10,206 nucleotides of DNA from Duncaniella sp. (GTDB taxonomy: Bacteria; Bacteroidota; Bacteroidia; Bacteroidales; Muribaculaceae), in assembly GCA_029052375.1 (NCBI GenBank), contig JAIDJD010000264.1, positions 1 through 10,206 on the forward strand. Reading direction: 5' to 3'. The notes beneath the pieces were generated by a model, which saw only the letters and a list, made by a program, of their open reading frames with translations, ran no database searches and was not told where the DNA came from. The first letter of the stretch is position 1. Each line of letters starts with the position of its first letter. Made by a program: the position numbers and the translations under genes. This document shows positions 1 to 6,124 of this stretch, one piece after another.

Positions 1-60
1 TACATCGAAGAGTCAGACCCCGCCCCCGCCGGAGAGACAGCCACCAGACAGAAAAAATGA
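1..60 (+). CDS. 3' end of an unidentified gene upstream of rsmE (partial)
   Basis: The first frame of the window is open from base 1 and stops at TGA 58-60, giving a 19-residue tail that ends in TATRQKK. The tail is polar, rich in Pro, Ala and Glu, and carries no recognisable motif. Its stop overlaps the rsmE start in an ATGA arrangement, which implies one transcript and probable translational coupling. The high GC and codon choice match rsmE. The identity cannot be told from 19 residues, and the call rests on the in-frame stop and the overlap alone. Confidence 0.6.
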   Translation, partial: YIEESDPAPAGETATRQKK

Positions 61-770
61 TACAGTTCTATTCGCCAGACATAGCCGAGACTCTCTGCCT
101 GCCCGAGAGCGACTCCAAACACGCCGTCAGAGTGCTCAGGATGCGCGAGGGAGACGAGCTCCAGGCCGTCGACGGACGCGGACACGTCTACACCTGCCGC
201 CTGGCCGACGCCCACCCCAAGCACGCCGCCATAGAGATAGTCTCTGTGGCCGACGTCCCGCTCCCCTGGAGCCAGCGCATAGCCGTGGCCGTAGCCCCCA
301 CCAAACACATGGACCGCATGGAGTGGATGGTAGAGAAGCTCACCGAGATAGGCATCAACGACATAATACCCATACTCTGCCGCCGCTCGGAGCGGCGCGA
401 GCTCAAGGAGGAGCGCCTCGCCAAGATAGCCGTCTCGGCCATGAAACAGTCGCTCAAGGCCGTATGCCCCAAAGTGTGGCCCCTCACTCCCCTACCCTCC
501 CTGCTCGACATGATGCCCGACGCACAGAGGTTCGTGGCCTACTGCGACCCCTCTGTCCCGCGCCTCGACATGGCCCGCGAATGCCTGCCCTCACGCGACA
601 CCCTCATACTCATAGGCCCCGAAGGAGACTTCGACCCCACGGAGATACGCGCCACGCTCGACGCCGGATTTGTCCCCGTCACCCTCGGCGACAACCGCCT
701 GCGCACAGAGACCGCCGCCCTCTATGCCGTCTCCGTGGTCCACATCGCAGACACCATCAAGGCAAGGTAA
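57..770 (+). CDS. rsmE: 16S rRNA (uracil-1498-N3)-methyltransferase RsmE
   Basis: RsmE transfers a methyl group from S-adenosylmethionine to N3 of U1498 in 16S rRNA, acting on the 30S subunit in the cytoplasm. The 237-residue protein has the family's usual length. Residues 1 to about 70 fit the N-terminal PUA-like RNA-binding barrel (FYSPDI; KHAVRVLRMREGDE). The rest is the SPOUT (trefoil-knot) methyltransferase domain: VEKLTEIGI at 92-100, RRSERR at 109-114, AMKQS at 128-132, and the SAM-pocket motifs LIGPEGDF at 185-192 and LGDNRLRTETA at 210-220. All motifs are intact. The ATG overlaps the previous gene's stop by 4 bases, so the gene is probably the last of an operon whose earlier part is outside the window; a strong terminator follows 25 bases after its stop. 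There is no sign of transfer. The call is secure. Confidence 0.96.
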   Translation: MIQFYSPDIAETLCLPESDSKHAVRVLRMREGDELQAVDGRGHVYTCRLADAHPKHAAIEIVSVADVPLPWSQRIAVAVAPTKHMDRMEWMVEKLTEIGINDIIPILCRRSERRELKEERLAKIAVSAMKQSLKAVCPKVWPLTPLPSLLDMMPDAQRFVAYCDPSVPRLDMARECLPSRDTLILIGPEGDFDPTEIRATLDAGFVPVTLGDNRLRTETAALYAVSVVHIADTIKAR

Positions 771-795
771 TAGCCCACCGCCAGCATACAACGAC

Positions 796-838
796 AACAC
801 CCCGCCCGACGGCTGTCGGGCGGGGTGTTGGTTATTTA
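796..838 (+). terminator. Intrinsic terminator after rsmE
   Basis: A perfect 15-bp stem (796-810 with 815-829, sequence AACACCCCGCCCGAC and its complement) closes a 4-base loop and is followed by GGTTATTT. It starts 25 bases after the rsmE stop. The stem is very strong and the T stretch is interrupted. It may also work for transcripts arriving from the right, although no long T run lies on that side. Confidence 0.85.
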
Positions 839-1081
839 CACAGGCGTGACGCCTGCATGATTTCTGACTTCAGTGATTGACAGGATTTGAATAAATCATT
901 TTAGCGGCCTCCTCATAGAGATGGCCCAGGCGATACAATATAGTTGAAACTTTCATAAGGAGATACGTTTATCGGTTACTGTTGTCTATACAACATCAGA
1001 GAGGTGCAGACAGTTGGGAAAAATATGCTGTACAACATATTTTTAACACAGTTTCACAGTATTGCCCCCCCGGCTCTATGG
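839..1081. other. Convergent intergenic region with inverted repeats
   Basis: This stretch separates the ends of two convergent genes and holds no credible coding sequence. It contains three inverted repeats: CAGGCG-TGA-CGCCTG at 841-855, TGTTGT-N4-ACAACA at 980-995, and a longer AT-rich one at 1019-1044 described separately. A run of seven C lies at 1065-1071. No Bacteroidetes-type promoter was found on either strand. The rest, about 856-979, shows nothing I recognise. Confidence 0.6.
1019..1044 (-). repeat. AT-rich quasi-palindrome, possible terminator of the lipoprotein operon
   Basis: Two 13-base arms (1019-1031 and 1032-1044) centred on TGT|ACA are complementary except at one position, which would be a G-U pair in RNA of the minus strand. 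The element starts 38 bases after the stop of the minus-strand lipoprotein gene, and the minus-strand RNA would end the stem in five U, so it may act as a weak terminator. Alternatively it is a protein-binding palindrome or a dispersed repeat: positions 1022-1044 recur almost exactly at 9780-9802, with one difference in 23 bases. Confidence 0.5.
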
Positions 1082-2023
1082 TCAGAATATATGATAGAGG
1101 AGCGGGCAGTTGTTCATCCAGTCCATCGTATATATCATGGCGTCTACCTCATACCTGGGGACATCGCCGATTATGACAGCGTCGAGGACGATGGTCTTGC
1201 CGTTGATTCTCAGGTCGGGGCGACGTCCGAACATCTCCTCGAACTGCTGGATCTGCTCTTCGTACATATCAAAATAGAGCTCGGCCCAGCCTTCAGTGGG
1301 GAGGGTGATGCTTGTGGAATAGCGGGTGCAGAAGCCTGCGGCATTGAAGTCGGTCTCAATCACGTAGTCAATGTTCATGCCATGCATATTCCTGCAGGTG
1401 TAGACCCCGTTCTCGTATGTGCCGAATATCACATGGTTGGGGACAGTCGCGGTCTTGCCGCTCCAGAGGTCCATGACCGTAGATAGCTCATCGGCCGACA
1501 GACCCTCGAGGTTGGGGAGCATAATGAAGACCACCCTTCCATCCTGCCGGACGGGTATGGGCAACACGATGCCTGAACGCGAGGCGCTGACTGCATTGAC
1601 CTTCCTGATGATAGCTGAAGTGAAGTCGCAGGCAGGGCGGCCGGCCACGGTCTTCCAGTCTTCTTCGTCGTCATCGTCGTCATCTTCAAAGTCAACCCAT
1701 GTACCGTTGTTGAGCATACCGGCTATCTGACGGGCCTGGGCCGAGGTCTCGAACACGACATTGAGCACGGCGTCGACACAAACCCCGTCCTTCATCCGGA
1801 AGGCAAAATAGGAATCCGTATCGCTTGAGTAGGAGGGAGAATACTTGTACACGCCGTTGCGGCTGTCGCCAGACCATCCCGCAGAGGGCATCTTAGGGCT
1901 TACAAGTTCTTTGACCTCAGGGCTGAGGGGCTCGTAGTCGTCATCGTCGCCGCTCTTGCATGATGTGAATCCGAGGGCGAGCATCGCGGCCAAGGCCACA
2001 ATGCCGGTAAAAAATCTTTTCAT
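1082..2023 (-). CDS. Surface-exposed lipoprotein of unknown function with a poly-acidic run
   Basis: I do not recognise the family. The 313-residue protein begins with a lipoprotein signal peptide: K2 and R3, a hydrophobic stretch at 8-19, and the lipobox GFTSC with the lipid cysteine at C22. The mature end CKSGDDDDYEP resembles the Bacteroidetes lipoprotein export signal (acidic residues just after the cysteine), so the protein is probably flipped to the cell surface. Residues 45-105 and 155-300 look like mixed beta-rich globular segments with many aromatics. Residues 111-122 form an almost wholly acidic run. C82, C132, C210, C232 and C306 are further cysteines. It is the second gene of a minus-strand pair, 50 bases after the beta-barrel gene, and no promoter was seen in that gap. 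The two products may work together at the outer membrane, which is inference from position. The ATG is preceded by an AT-rich stretch without Shine-Dalgarno, as usual in this phylum. Confidence 0.85.
   Translation of the reverse strand: MKRFFTGIVALAAMLALGFTSCKSGDDDDYEPLSPEVKELVSPKMPSAGWSGDSRNGVYKYSPSYSSDTDSYFAFRMKDGVCVDAVLNVVFETSAQARQIAGMLNNGTWVDFEDDDDDDEEDWKTVAGRPACDFTSAIIRKVNAVSASRSGIVLPIPVRQDGRVVFIMLPNLEGLSADELSTVMDLWSGKTATVPNHVIFGTYENGVYTCRNMHGMNIDYVIETDFNAAGFCTRYSTSITLPTEGWAELYFDMYEEQIQQFEEMFGRRPDLRINGKTIVLDAVIIGDVPRYEVDAMIYTMDWMNNCPLLYHIF
1658..1687. repeat. Imperfect trinucleotide tract inside the lipoprotein gene
   Basis: Ten consecutive NTC triplets (GTC, TTC, ATC on the plus strand) encode residues 113-122 of the lipoprotein, EDDDDDDEED. 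GAC and GAT alternate, so the tract is not a pure repeat. Length change by slippage would keep the frame and only alter the length of the acidic run. On the plus strand the same tract reads as polyserine in a spurious frame. Confidence 0.7.
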
Positions 2024-2073
2024 CGTATGATTATGATATTGATTGATTGGAGTTACGCGAGATAAGGTCTATG

Positions 2074-2928
2074 TCAGAACGCCAAGCCTATAGAGACGTT
2101 GAGCATATTCATGTCGAACTTGTGTGGCTTCTCGGCCTCGTATCCCTCTTCGAAATCCGACACCATATCGTCCACCATGCCCTTATATTTGGCCGTGCAT
2201 CCCTTCCATTCGAGACCCACGATAAGACGCTTCCACTGAATCTCCATTCCGGCGGCACACCACAGTGCAAAAGCGCTGTGAATTTCGGTGTCCTCATCAT
2301 CAGAGATGATATAGGCGGCATACGAAGGCACCACGTGGAAATAAGGACGGAACTTCAGCGCGGCGAGACTGCGGCTGCCGGATGCGTAGAAAGGCGCAAA
2401 CGTAGCCGTGGGGCCCACTGCTATACCGGCTGTAATATAGTGGCGCCCGAGCGACACCTCTGTCTCCGTGTCCCCGTCTCCGTAATCGATATTGATGTCG
2501 CCGGGATTCGTGATGTCAGACAATTTTCCGGTTCCCTTGGCGAAGTTGGCATAATTGACGTTGAGGTCAAGATTGAGACCGAACTTCAGGAAACCGCCTA
2601 TCGCCTTGCGGTGCAGATAGATGTTGCGGCCCGAGATGATAGAGGCTCCCCAGCGGCTTGAAATCTCGCCGCCGAAGCGTTTCTTCTGGTCGAGCGTTCC
2701 GGATGTGAAGCCTACCATAAACCTGCGCTTGTACTTCCATACGTCGTAGTTGTCGGCGCGGAGCTCAACGAGAGGCGTCGCGGCAGAGTCTGTCTCTTCC
2801 TTAAGGTCGGCCACCCCTGTGTGTGAGAGGGGCGTGTGTGTGTCTGACAGGCCTTCTGCCGCCCGGGCCGACAGACAGAAGCAGGCGGCGGCGATTGCCG
2901 GAGCCAGCAGTCTAAGCAAACTGTTCAT
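2074..2928 (-). CDS. Predicted outer-membrane beta-barrel protein
   Basis: The 284-residue product has a Sec signal peptide (N-terminal Arg, hydrophobic segment about 7-20, likely cleavage after ARA at 23) and no lipobox cysteine in place. Residues 24-65 are polar and probably a periplasmic lead. From about 68 onward alternating hydrophobic and polar stretches read like barrel strands (RFMVGFTSG, GGFLKFGLNLDLNVNY, HYITAGIAVGPTATF, KFRPYFHVVPSYAAYI, RLIVGLEWKG), and the chain ends NVSIGLAF, a C-terminal Phe typical of barrel assembly signals. The size suits a barrel of 8 to 12 strands. I cannot place it in a named family, and a DUF3575-like or general porin-like barrel are options. It is the first gene of a two-gene unit with the lipoprotein gene 50 bases downstream. 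A good promoter lies 226 bases upstream of the ATG, giving a long leader. CA-dinucleotide tracts flank its 5' end (2943-2954 in the leader, about 2836-2846 in codons 28-31). Confidence 0.8.
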   Translation of the reverse strand: MNSLLRLLAPAIAAACFCLSARAAEGLSDTHTPLSHTGVADLKEETDSAATPLVELRADNYDVWKYKRRFMVGFTSGTLDQKKRFGGEISSRWGASIISGRNIYLHRKAIGGFLKFGLNLDLNVNYANFAKGTGKLSDITNPGDINIDYGDGDTETEVSLGRHYITAGIAVGPTATFAPFYASGSRSLAALKFRPYFHVVPSYAAYIISDDEDTEIHSAFALWCAAGMEIQWKRLIVGLEWKGCTAKYKGMVDDMVSDFEEGYEAEKPHKFDMNMLNVSIGLAF

Positions 2929-3153
2929 AAAAATCTTCCGATTGTGTGTGTGTGATGGTTTATAGCCGTCCGGCTCCCTGAGACGGTATCTGCAAAATAA
3001 AAAAGCGTGAGAGCCATACCGTATGCACGTCCCACTCAGCGAGGTTCAGGTATTGCCCATAACAGCAGAACGAGCGTCAGGCAAACGCTTTCATTATGTC
3101 CGCAACCCGCCGCACTTACCCCGACCGGGCTTATGCATGACGGCCTGCGCCTG
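2929..3153 (-). other. Long 5' leader of the beta-barrel/lipoprotein operon
   Basis: About 220 bases of predicted untranslated leader lie between the promoter at 3154-3185 and the ATG at 2928. Read on the minus strand it contains very short frames (14 codons from ATG 3137, then a 5-codon frame overlapping its stop) and a weak hairpin, CGTGCATA/TATG...CACG at about 3006-3029, followed by six T at 2999-3004. That layout could be an attenuator, but the stem is short and bulged. A dinucleotide tract of six TG units on the plus strand (2943-2954) lies 15-26 bases before the start codon. I see no known riboswitch. Confidence 0.4.
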
Positions 3154-3185
3154 CAAATTTACAAAATAAAACACAATTTTACAAA
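3154..3185 (-). promoter_or_regulatory. Bacteroidetes-type promoter of the beta-barrel/lipoprotein operon
   Basis: On the minus strand TTTG (3185-3182) is followed, after 20 bases, by TAAATTTG (3161-3154). This fits the Bacteroidetes housekeeping consensus of a -33 TTG and a -7 TAnnTTTG. Transcription would start near 3147. The surrounding AT-rich stretch stands out from the GC-rich neighbourhood. A 20-base imperfect direct repeat (3161-3180 and 3181-3200, 16 of 20 alike) covers the spacer and upstream side. Confidence 0.7.
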
Positions 3186-3200
3186 ATAAAATACAATCGG
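3161..3200. repeat. Two 20-bp imperfect direct repeats at the promoter
   Basis: Both units begin ACAAAATAAAA and share ACAAT at the same offset; they differ at 4 of 20 positions, three of them at the end of the unit. The first unit fills the spacer and part of the -7 box, and the second covers the -33 box and upstream bases. A second small tandem duplication, ACACCCATGGCC twice, sits just outside at 3216-3239. Confidence 0.65.
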
Positions 3201-3284
3201 ACAAATCTTTTTGCTACACCCATGGCCACACCCATGGCCACGCAAACAGCATGGACAAAGCGGCCGCCCTCAATCCCCCCTTTC

Positions 3285-3334
3285 AATAAAAAGCCGCCCG
3301 GCCGCTGTCCTTGCAGACAGGCAGGCCGGGCGGC
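3285..3334 (-). terminator. Intrinsic terminator of the Sus-like operon
   Basis: An 11-bp perfect GC stem (3293-3303 with 3324-3334, GCCGCCCGGCC) encloses a second small stem (CTGTC 3305-3309 with GACAG 3316-3320). On the minus strand the hairpin is followed by TTTTTATT (3292-3285). It begins 24 bases after the stop of the susE-like gene. With this strong a terminator, no fourth gene is expected in the operon. Confidence 0.9.
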
Positions 3335-3357
3335 GCTATCAGAGGGATACCTTTATA

Positions 3358-4461
3358 TTAATCGAAAGTTGCGGTATAGGGCACTGCGGTGAGGTTGAGC
3401 GTTACGGTGTGCTCGCCCGCTGTCGAGGTGATGTTGCCGGCATTGAACTCGATGTTGTCGAGCTCGCCGCCATAGTTGATGCTCCAGCCCGAGGTCTTGG
3501 GGTTGACGATGAACTTGAAGCCGCCATCGGCAAATGTACCGGTGTAAGTGAGGACACAGGCGTCGCCCTCGACCTTGGACATAGCGGGTGCGGTATTGGT
3601 GTCCCAGCCGTTGAGGTCGCCGATGACGCAAACCTCGGCAGGGGTCAGGGTATATGTGAGAGCCTTGGTGTCGACCTCCACATAGTAGATGCCCTCGGCA
3701 GGCACAGGGATGTTGCCTGCGCCGGGAGCCATGACGCCGTCAGAGGCGCCGGCACCCCAGTTGGTGCCCCAGCCCTCGCCGAGAGTGAACTTGACCTCGT
3801 CCTTGAGATAGGACAGGCCGCGATACTTGACCCACTCGCCGGTCTCGGCGTCCTTCTCATAGGCGGCGAGCTTGCCGCAGGCGCCGAAGCTCCAGTTGCA
3901 GCCTCCGCCGGGAGTGCATACGAAGGGCAGAGCCTCGGAGGTGTAGTAGAGCTTGACCTGATCGAGCTTGATGGCGTTGGACACCACGCGTGTGGCCTTG
4001 TTGTCGGCCACCTCGGCTATGACGCGCATATAGACGGGCGAGGGCTGGAGAGCCTTGAAGGCCTCGTCAGAGGTGACGTTGTACATCTTGAGCAGAGCCA
4101 GGTCGAGTGTCTCGCCCGAGAGCACGAGCTCTGTGCTGAAGGGGTCGACGGGGTCGACCACCATGGTGTTGGGGATTATGTTGCCCTCCTCGTCGGTCTT
4201 GGCCTCCTCGCTGTCGCCGAAGTCCTCGTAGATCGAGGTCTCGATGCGGTACTCGGGGGTGAGGGCCACGTTGTAGGCGGCCTTCTCCACCTTGAACTCG
4301 AGGGTCTTGACGGGGGTGAGCTCGACGAGCTCAGAGGCATACTCGGGAGTCTCCAGCACGAGGTCTGTAGGCACCGTGAGCTTCGGGTCCTTGTCCGGCT
4401 CACAGGAGGTGAGGAGGGCGGCGGCCAGCGACATCATGCCAATGATATATGCTTTCTTCAT
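3358..4461 (-). CDS. SusE-like outer-membrane glycan-binding lipoprotein
   Basis: The protein is a surface lipoprotein that should bind glycan and pass it to the SusC/SusD pair. It has 367 residues, close to the roughly 390 of Bacteroides SusE. The signal peptide ends in the lipobox LLTSC (C20), followed by acidic residues (EPDKDP) that fit the surface export signal. Residues about 22-170 match the SusE N-terminal domain in style (VPTDLVLETPEYASELVELTPVKTLEF split over 30-56, then YMRVIAEV with ATRVVSNAI). Residues about 172-272 form a first beta-sandwich-like module ending YYVEVDTKALTYTLTP. Residues about 276-362 form the typical C-terminal SusE/F module: VIGDLNGWDTN (279-289), GGFKFIVN (313-320) and WSINYGG (326-332), with W286 and W326 as candidate sugar-stacking residues. 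It is the last gene of the operon, 57 bases after susD and ahead of a strong terminator. The ligand is probably an alpha-glucan, inferred from family and context. A SusF-type name is also possible. Confidence 0.88.
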   Translation of the reverse strand: MKKAYIIGMMSLAAALLTSCEPDKDPKLTVPTDLVLETPEYASELVELTPVKTLEFKVEKAAYNVALTPEYRIETSIYEDFGDSEEAKTDEEGNIIPNTMVVDPVDPFSTELVLSGETLDLALLKMYNVTSDEAFKALQPSPVYMRVIAEVADNKATRVVSNAIKLDQVKLYYTSEALPFVCTPGGGCNWSFGACGKLAAYEKDAETGEWVKYRGLSYLKDEVKFTLGEGWGTNWGAGASDGVMAPGAGNIPVPAEGIYYVEVDTKALTYTLTPAEVCVIGDLNGWDTNTAPAMSKVEGDACVLTYTGTFADGGFKFIVNPKTSGWSINYGGELDNIEFNAGNITSTAGEHTVTLNLTAVPYTATFD

Positions 4462-4518
4462 CTTGATGGATTCGTTTTGGATTGTCTGTTAAATGTGATG
4501 CTGCAGAGGGGATGGGTC

Positions 4519-6081
4519 TCAGATAGCCGACCCGCCGGGATAGCCGGGGTTCTGGCCGAGGGTCGAGACAAACTGGCCGGGGATAGCCATCAGGTTGCGG
4601 TATTCGGGGATAGTGGCGCCCTCGTTGGTGCCGCCCTTCCAGCTCCAGATATAGGTGCTGCCCGCAAACTTGCCGAAGCGGATGAGGTCCGAACGGCGGT
4701 GGCCCTCCCAGTAGAGCTCGCAGAGGCGCTCCTTGAGGACATCGTCGAGGGTGTACGAGCCCACGCCGCCGAGGCCTGCGCGGATGCGCACGTCGTTGAA
4801 GTACTTGAGGCCGTCAAATCCGGTGGCGCCGTGCTTGGCACACTCGGCCAGCATCAGGTAGGTGTCGGCCAGGCGGAAGAGGGGATAGTCTGTAGAGTTG
4901 AAGATATTGACAGACCCTGCGGTGCCGGAGGTGTTGAGATAGTCCTGCTCGGTGGTGTAGACATACTTGACACACATATATCCGTCGCCGTCCTTGGTCC
5001 ACGAGCCGAGCTCCTTGATCTCCTCCTTGAGGTCGCCCTCGTAGATGAGACGGCGCTTGTCTGTGGACGAGAGAGCCTTGGAGAGCTCGGTGCGGACGCG
5101 TGCGCCGCCCCATCCGCCTGCGCCGCAGCCGGTGAATCCGAGGTCAACCTCTGCATTGTAGCATCCGCCCGAGAGATAGGTGGTGCCGCCGTATGTGGTG
5201 AGGGTCGAGGCGTCCTGGGGCACGGCCCAGAGTATCTCGCCGTTGCCCACATACTTGTCGTTGGTGGCACAGAAGAGATACTTGTACTCGGGGGCCAGCC
5301 TATTGATGGTCTTGGTGATTTCGAGACACTGGTCTGCGGCCTTCTGCCACATGGCCTCGCCCGTGTAGACCTCGGCGTTGAGATACATCTTGGCCAGGAG
5401 CATATGTCCGGCCTCGCGCGAGATGCGGCCATAGCGCTGCTGTGCCGCAGGGGTCAGCTGAGGCACGGCGTCCTCGAGGTCGGCCACGACGGCGTCGAAG
5501 AGCTGCTTGCGGTTGTAGGTGGGAGGTATGGCGCCAACCACGGAGTGTTCGTCGGTCCAGGGGCCGCGTCCGTAGATGTCTATCATGTGGTAGTACGAGA
5601 GGTCGCGGAGCACACGGGCCTCGGCCTTCATCACAGCCTTGCCGTCGAGCCCGTCCTCGGGGATGAGAGCGCCGGCCTTGTCGATGGTGCGGAGAAACTC
5701 GTTGCAGAGAGCTATCTGATAGTTGAAGCGGCAGAAGCACTCGTAGAGCCAGTGGTTGTCAGAGCTCCAGGTAGAGAAGTCGAGCTCGTCGATGCCGGGG
5801 TCGTTCCAGTTGGAGCCGATGATGGCCTCGTCTGTGCAGAGCTCCTGGAGATTCCAGAGCTGGCGGGTGTAGACGCCCTTGCCGCCGTCGTCGAGGGCCA
5901 GGCCGCCCTCGAGCACGAGGCCGCCGTAGGCGCGGGCCAGGAGGTCGTAATACTCCTCGGCAGTGGTGAGCTCAGTCTTCTGATCGGGGTCCTCGGGCTT
6001 CACATTGAGGTCGTCCACGCACGAGGAGAGACCCATTGTGAGGGCGACGGAGCCGAGTATGATGTATTTGGTGAAATTCAT
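4519..6081 (-). CDS. SusD-like nutrient-binding outer-membrane lipoprotein (starch-type)
   Basis: This is the glycan-binding lid that closes over the SusC channel. The 520-residue product has a lipoprotein signal (lipobox GLSSC, C21) followed by VDD. Family landmarks are in order: ELCTDEAIIGSNW at 80-92, the TPR-like helical region AEARVLRDLSYYHMIDIYG at 153-171, ISREAGHMLLAKMYLNAEVYTG at 220-241, PLFRLADTYLMLAE at 400-413, ELYWEGHRRSDLIRFGKF at 455-472 and WSWKGG at 479-484. The last two, and TYGGTTYLSGG at 296-306, closely resemble Bacteroides thetaiotaomicron SusD. W105, Y297 and W324 appear to line up with the aromatic arc of that protein (W98, Y296, W320), an alignment done by eye from memory. 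This supports an alpha-glucan ligand. The gene sits 43 bases after susC and 57 before the susE-like gene. No truncation or frameshift is seen. The plus strand holds a long spurious open frame over it. Confidence 0.95.
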   Translation of the reverse strand: MNFTKYIILGSVALTMGLSSCVDDLNVKPEDPDQKTELTTAEEYYDLLARAYGGLVLEGGLALDDGGKGVYTRQLWNLQELCTDEAIIGSNWNDPGIDELDFSTWSSDNHWLYECFCRFNYQIALCNEFLRTIDKAGALIPEDGLDGKAVMKAEARVLRDLSYYHMIDIYGRGPWTDEHSVVGAIPPTYNRKQLFDAVVADLEDAVPQLTPAAQQRYGRISREAGHMLLAKMYLNAEVYTGEAMWQKAADQCLEITKTINRLAPEYKYLFCATNDKYVGNGEILWAVPQDASTLTTYGGTTYLSGGCYNAEVDLGFTGCGAGGWGGARVRTELSKALSSTDKRRLIYEGDLKEEIKELGSWTKDGDGYMCVKYVYTTEQDYLNTSGTAGSVNIFNSTDYPLFRLADTYLMLAECAKHGATGFDGLKYFNDVRIRAGLGGVGSYTLDDVLKERLCELYWEGHRRSDLIRFGKFAGSTYIWSWKGGTNEGATIPEYRNLMAIPGQFVSTLGQNPGYPGGSAI

Positions 6082-6124
6082 ATTCGTAAGTTTTCCTGTA
6101 TGGATTGTATAATCTGTGGATGTG

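Noticed and set aside
323..880. A 185-codon plus-strand frame overlapping rsmE
   Set aside because: It is an out-of-frame shadow rich in Arg, His and Pro, runs through the rsmE terminator and has no domain.
3216..3239. Tandem ACACCCATGGCC duplication as an attachment site or insertion footprint
   Set aside because: Only two 12-base copies, no integrase or transposase nearby and no matching copy elsewhere in the window.
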